Below are positions 60,631 through 64,000 of a stretch of 64,000 nucleotides of DNA, piece after piece (positions within the stretch are counted from its first letter, which is position 1; the number at the start of each line of letters is the position of its first letter). The notes under the pieces were generated by a model, which was given only the letters and a program-made list of their open reading frames with translations, did no database searches and was not told the DNA's origin. Origin of the DNA: Shewanella sp. KX20019 (GTDB lineage Bacteria > Pseudomonadota > Gammaproteobacteria > Enterobacterales > Shewanellaceae); assembly GCF_016757755.1 (NCBI RefSeq), contig NZ_CP068437.1, forward strand, positions 1,240,001-1,304,000, given 5' to 3'. The translations under genes and the position numbers were made by a program.

Positions 60631-60645
60631 TGATAATGATTATTG
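60631..60645 (-). promoter_or_regulatory. Fur-box-like site upstream of the TonB receptor gene
   Basis: Tgataatgattattg matches the TGATAAT-N-ATTATCA core of Fur boxes at 12 of 14 positions. It lies about 95 bp before the receptor start and points to repression by iron-loaded Fur. Confidence 0.7.
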
Positions 60646-60719
60646 TTGGCGGCAGTATGTCGAAGCGTATTTGTTGAGTCTATGAAAAGTTCAACCTGTT
60701 TAATGCAAATGATAAGAGT

Positions 60720-60735
60720 TGTGATTTAGATCAAC
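60720..60735. promoter_or_regulatory. CRP/EtrA-like site between the TonB receptor and tesA
   Basis: Tgtgatttagatcaac matches the CRP consensus TGTGATCTAGATCACA at 14 of 16 positions and also contains a near-perfect Fnr half site (atcaa). It lies between the divergent receptor gene and tesA and could serve either. Confidence 0.55.
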
Positions 60736-60930
60736 GAATAATGTGGTGTTGCTCATGTTTTAGTCAATATTAACTATTCACTGATACATTAAGCTGGTCA
60801 TCGCGTTTTCTATCCCCAGTTCACGATTACAGGTGCTTATGATAAAGCGGTAATTATATCCATTCTGTTTTAGTTACTTTGTCGCTATGCTGTCGATAGA
60901 CTGATTTAAGATTAAGGCGGAACTTGCGAT

Positions 60931-61521
60931 ATGAGACATAAACTACTCCTGCTAATGCTGCCATGTTTGCTGCTTTTACAATCGTGCCAAGAGGCGAATA
61001 TTGCGCCTTTGTCGGCAAACGCCACCGTTGTTGCATTCGGCGATAGCTTAACCGCAGGTGTTGGAGCATCACGGCAGCATGACTATCCCAGTCAGCTTGC
61101 CGTTTTAAGTGGTCTAAACGTGATTAATGCTGGCGTGTCGGGAGAGACGACCACTGAGGGTGCAAAGAGATTGCCGACAGTGTTAGCAAAATACTCTCCA
61201 GAACTGCTCATTTTGCTTGAGGGGGGTAATGATTTTCTAAGAAATCAGCCTAAAGCGGGCACTAAAGCAAATTTAGCGGCAATGATTGAACAAGCTCAAT
61301 CGCGAGGAGTGACAGTATTACTCATTGCGGTGCCGCAAAAAAGTTTGTTTCTGTCACCATCGCCCATTTATGCTGAGTTGGCCGAGGAGTACCAGATAGT
61401 ATTGATTGAGGACGCCCTTAGCGAGCTACTGAAAACTGCGAGTATGAAATCTGATGCAATTCACCTCAATGATAGCGGCTACCTAGGACTTGCCAACGCC
61501 ATATTGGCAAAGATAAGGTAA
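60931..61521 (+). CDS. tesA: Multifunctional acyl-CoA thioesterase/lysophospholipase TesA-like
   Basis: A 196-residue secreted SGNH hydrolase. Residues 1-19 form a lipoprotein-like signal ending L-L-Q-S-C (Cys19), so it may be membrane-anchored rather than soluble as in E. coli. The catalytic serine is in F-G-D-S-L-T-A-G (residues 36-43). Block II is G-V-S-G-E-T-T, block III is G-G-N-D-F, and the D-x-x-H pair is S-D-A-I-H-L near residue 176. It cleaves thioesters or esters of fatty acids. It diverges from the TonB receptor gene. Confidence 0.92.
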   Translation: MRHKLLLLMLPCLLLLQSCQEANIAPLSANATVVAFGDSLTAGVGASRQHDYPSQLAVLSGLNVINAGVSGETTTEGAKRLPTVLAKYSPELLILLEGGNDFLRNQPKAGTKANLAAMIEQAQSRGVTVLLIAVPQKSLFLSPSPIYAELAEEYQIVLIEDALSELLKTASMKSDAIHLNDSGYLGLANAILAKIR

Positions 61522-61866
61522 GGATAATGTATGCAAAGTGTGAGATGGTAAGTAGTGTTATCGATTTTAAATAGCTAAAATACTCAATATAAATTTCGAT
61601 TTATGCTCAGGGGTAAATGAATTTTGGTGTATTGCTCCGTGATACTCCTGAAGTGGAGCTTTATTACTTGGGGTTGGATCTTTAAGCACTCTTTCTTTGG
61701 ATTGCTGTTAGAATCACAGAACTATTAACTTGCGAAATTAAATGCGCAAAAGATGGCCGAAACTTGCTAAGCTAGTGGCAGAGGGGCAGGCCCCAAATGC
61801 CAATGGTTAATCGTTTTGAGCTGATTGCGCATATAGATAAATTCAATAAAAGGTTTAACGCTTCAA
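61522..61866. other. Gene-free stretch between tesA and the HDOD gene
   Basis: No gene or clear operator. It is AT-rich, with the HDOD promoter presumably at the right end. Nothing else can be supported. Confidence 0.4.
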
Positions 61867-62595
61867 ATGACAGATCTTGAGCAGCAGGTATTTACTCAAG
61901 TACGCGCTATTATCGGCAATGAAGAGCAGGTAATCGGCCGTAGGGGGATACTAATCCCGTTAAAAAAAGCCATCATTGCTGATGGTGATATCCGCAATGT
62001 GATTGACATTGTCTCATCAGATCCGGCGCTATCGGCACATTTATTGTGGCGCAGCAGCACGGCTAACCAGATCACGGCTCAATCAGTAAAGAATCGTTCA
62101 TTGAAAGATGCTTTGGTGAGACTGGGGCAGGTGAATATTTACCGCTATGCATTTACCTTTTATTTGAAAGAAAGATTAGATGAGTTACCAGAACCCTATA
62201 AGAAGTTAATTCATGGCTACTGGGCACTAACGGAAGCTATCGCAGCTGACGCTGTCGATAGTCTCCATCAAATGAATAGTTTTGATATCAGTCCTGATGA
62301 AGTGCAAACACTGGCATTGTTTAGCGTATTTGGTGACATCATAGCGTTGACTGCTTTTGCTTATTTAAATAATGATAATGATGAGCCGTATTCGCTTAGC
62401 GTGCTTAAAGCGGTTATTGAAAACCAGCAACAAACGTTGACAATGGAAGCCTTTGAATCTTTGGGGCTCGATGAAGAGTTACGTGATGAGTTTTTAATAG
62501 CGCATAATTTACGTCAAACACATAATGCTGCGTCGCCCGGACTTGTTCTTAGGCGCACGCTCGCCAAAAGAAAGCTATTGCTACGACCGCTGTAA
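61867..62595 (+). CDS. HDOD-domain signalling protein
   Basis: A 242-residue protein with an HDOD domain, a relative of HD phosphohydrolases that lacks the metal-binding histidine/aspartate pair. The domain is recognised from P-L-K-K-A-I-I-A-D-G-D-I-R-N-V-I-D-I-V-S-S-D-P-A-L-S-A-H-L-L and the later S-L-K-D-A-L-V-R-L-G. Such proteins act as scaffolds in signalling. A basic C-terminus, R-R-T-L-A-K-R-K-L-L-L-R, is unusual. A strong terminator follows. No partner gene is adjacent. Confidence 0.85.
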   Translation: MTDLEQQVFTQVRAIIGNEEQVIGRRGILIPLKKAIIADGDIRNVIDIVSSDPALSAHLLWRSSTANQITAQSVKNRSLKDALVRLGQVNIYRYAFTFYLKERLDELPEPYKKLIHGYWALTEAIAADAVDSLHQMNSFDISPDEVQTLALFSVFGDIIALTAFAYLNNDNDEPYSLSVLKAVIENQQQTLTMEAFESLGLDEELRDEFLIAHNLRQTHNAASPGLVLRRTLAKRKLLLRPL

Positions 62596-62598
62596 CTT

Positions 62599-62628
62599 AA
62601 AAAAAGCCTGCTCGAAGCAGGCTTTTTA
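62599..62628. terminator. Terminator between the HDOD gene and metR
   Basis: Aaaaagcctgct, a cga loop and agcaggcttttt form a perfect 12-bp stem with A/T runs at both ends, between convergent genes. Confidence 0.92.
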
Positions 62629-62632
62629 GTGG

Positions 62633-63544
62633 TTAAATTGGCTCGTTTATCTTTTGTTTAGAGATCCCTTCCTTTGCCACCATCTCTAGCCAGTGCTGCG
62701 CTAAGCGTGCATTGGGCCCATTTCTGCGGTAAGCCCCAAACAAAGGCCTTTTCACCCCCTCTGGACCGAGCTTGATACTGACTAAGTTTAAGCCATGACT
62801 TTCACTAATCGACCAGTTTGGCAGTGCCGCAATGCCGTCTTTGCATGCGATGCGCTGTAGTAACATCATTGTTAGGTCGCACTTGATCACCGGCCCCGCT
62901 TGAATACCGGCTGGCTCCATGAAATGACGATAAATGTCTAAACGTTCTAGCGACACCGGATAACTTAAAATAGCCAAGTTTTCTAGCTGTTTTGGTGTGA
63001 CGTATTGCTGTGTCGCAAGCGGGTGATCGCTTGCGACAACAAGCCGCACTTCAAAGTCAAAAAGATGCTGATAAGCAATTGCTTGCCCCGGTACCGGATC
63101 TGACGTTAACACCACATCAAGTTCGCCTAACTCAAGCGCATTGAGAGAGTCGAAAAGATGGCGGCTAGAGAGGTCTAGATCAGCGAGCGGATACTCCTGT
63201 CTGAATTGTTCAATAACAGGCATTAACCAGCGAAAGCAGCTGTGGCATTCTATACCGACACCTAGTTTATTATCACCCTCTTCAAGTCCTTTTTTAAGGT
63301 CAAATTCCGTCTCAATGACTTTAGGTAAAATATCTTCAGCAAGGTTTAGCAATCTAGCCCCCTCTTGTGTGAAAGAGAGGGGCTTACTCTTACGCACGAA
63401 AATGGATGAATTAATCCTTGTTTCAAGTTCCTTGATCTGATGAGACAGTGCCGACTGTGTGACAAAGCGTTTCTTGGCAGCCCCTGCAAGGCTGCCACTT
63501 TCCTTTAGGGCAACTAATGTACGTAAATGTCTAAGCTCTATCAT
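62633..63544 (-). CDS. metR: Methionine biosynthesis regulator MetR
   Basis: A 303-residue LysR-type activator, divergent from metE as is usual. It reads M-I-E-L-R-H-L-R-T-L-V-A-L-K-E-S-G-S-L-A-G-A-A at the N-terminus with the helix-turn-helix T-Q-S-A-L-S-H-Q-I-K-E-L-E. G-V-G-I-E-C-H-S-C-F-R-W-L-M-P-V near residue 97 is the MetR-specific homocysteine-responsive block. It activates metE and other methionine genes with homocysteine as co-inducer. MetJ-type boxes lie in the shared promoter region. Confidence 0.95.
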   Translation of the reverse strand: MIELRHLRTLVALKESGSLAGAAKKRFVTQSALSHQIKELETRINSSIFVRKSKPLSFTQEGARLLNLAEDILPKVIETEFDLKKGLEEGDNKLGVGIECHSCFRWLMPVIEQFRQEYPLADLDLSSRHLFDSLNALELGELDVVLTSDPVPGQAIAYQHLFDFEVRLVVASDHPLATQQYVTPKQLENLAILSYPVSLERLDIYRHFMEPAGIQAGPVIKCDLTMMLLQRIACKDGIAALPNWSISESHGLNLVSIKLGPEGVKRPLFGAYRRNGPNARLAQHWLEMVAKEGISKQKINEPI

Positions 63545-63617
63545 TTTATCCTCACATGAAGTTTTCTCATGTTGCTCTTGAATTCATTTCGATTGCGATG
63601 AAAGAGACTATCACAAT

Positions 63618-63641
63618 AAACTTCTAGACGTCCAGACTTCC
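63618..63641. promoter_or_regulatory. MetJ boxes between metR and metE
   Basis: Agacgtcc (63626-63633) and agacttcc (63634-63641) are two adjacent close matches to the 8-bp MetJ box AGACGTCT, and aaacttct just before is a weaker third. They predict repression by MetJ with S-adenosylmethionine. MetR-type TGAA-N5-TTCA elements are less certain; an inverted repeat, attcaga/tctgaat, lies at 63664-63687. Confidence 0.75.
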
Positions 63642-63720
63642 ATATCGAGACTGAAATAATGAAATTCAGATGGACGGGTGTCTGAATTTTACTCATCTTA
63701 ACACTAAAGGGTATACAATA

Positions 63721-64000
63721 TGCAATTAAATAGTTTGGGTTTTCCTAGAATAGGTCGTTTACGTGAATTAAAGTTTGCAGTTGAAAAGTATTGGAGAGGG
63801 GAGAGTAGTCAAGCTGAACTAGTTGATATTGCCAAGGAATTACGTGAAAAACATTGGCGCTGGCAGGCCGATTCTGGTGTGTCATTAGTCCCCGTGGGAG
63901 ATTTTGCATATTATGATCAGGTGTTAACATTAACTGCAACTTTAGACGTAATCCCAGCGCGTCATCGTGGTGTAAATGGTATCGACCTAGACACTTTGTT
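63721..64000 (+). CDS. metE: Cobalamin-independent methionine synthase MetE (partial)
   Basis: The first 93 residues of MetE; the gene runs off the window. The start M-Q-L-N-S-L-G-F-P-R-I-G-R-L-R-E-L-K is diagnostic, and F-A-V-E-K-Y-W-R-G and W-Q-A-D-S-G-V-S-L-V-P-V-G-D-F follow as in other MetE proteins, covering the folate-binding N-terminal barrel. It transfers a methyl group from methyltetrahydrofolate to homocysteine. It is divergent from metR and lies behind the MetJ boxes. Confidence 0.95.

Overview
The window looks like chromosomal DNA of a Shewanella-type marine gammaproteobacterium. I infer this from protein character and gene order: rpsU-yqeY-dnaG-rpoD facing tsaD, then plsY/folB-folK-uppP, cca, gspAB, nhaD, hemL, pyrB, lgt and a divergent metR/metE pair. 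AT-rich intergenic DNA and EtrA/Fnr-, CRP- and Fur-like operators fit the same group. I could not run a database search, so the species is not named.

Layout. 1-5 kb: the end of a chemotaxis receptor, a small RRF-like protein, a cold-shock gene, and a nitric-oxide detoxification operon (norVW) preceded by NorR-type sites and a sigma-54 promoter. 5-8.5 kb: a LysR regulator, a divergent S-adenosylhomocysteine-hydrolase-like protein with changed active-site residues, and two small genes. 8.5-10.4 kb: decayed DNA with a broken outer-membrane protein gene. 10.4-15.1 kb: a compact signalling cassette with every junction overlapping (small ORF, HTH protein, receiver-EAL phosphodiesterase, free-standing Hpt, hybrid kinase). 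This is the best candidate for an undescribed system. 15-37 kb: accessory metabolism and envelope genes: two glutathione-transferase-like proteins, a periplasmic HAD phosphatase, an esterase pseudogene, a second hybrid kinase, an M13 peptidase lipoprotein, a PepSY membrane protein, a nitroreductase, an SPFH protein, an AraC regulator, a porin and a CstA transporter.

37-64 kb: mostly core genes. A tRNA-Ile2(CAU) gene sits beside two decayed tandem copies of itself. The rpsU-yqeY-dnaG-rpoD block follows, then tsaD, plsY, folB-folK, uppP, rlmA, an L,D-transpeptidase next to a Braun-type lipoprotein, cca, gspA-gspB, nhaD, hemL, pyrB, lgt, a Fur-box-controlled TonB receptor, tesA, an HDOD protein, and the metR/metE pair with MetJ boxes.

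A family of palindromic repeats with TATACCCATCC ends occurs three times in intergenic DNA: one 264-bp MITE-like copy and two short palindromes. A fourth stretch near 1.9 kb shares part of the long copy's interior. All identifications rest on reading the protein sequences, motifs and context. Residue comparisons with reference enzymes are from memory.
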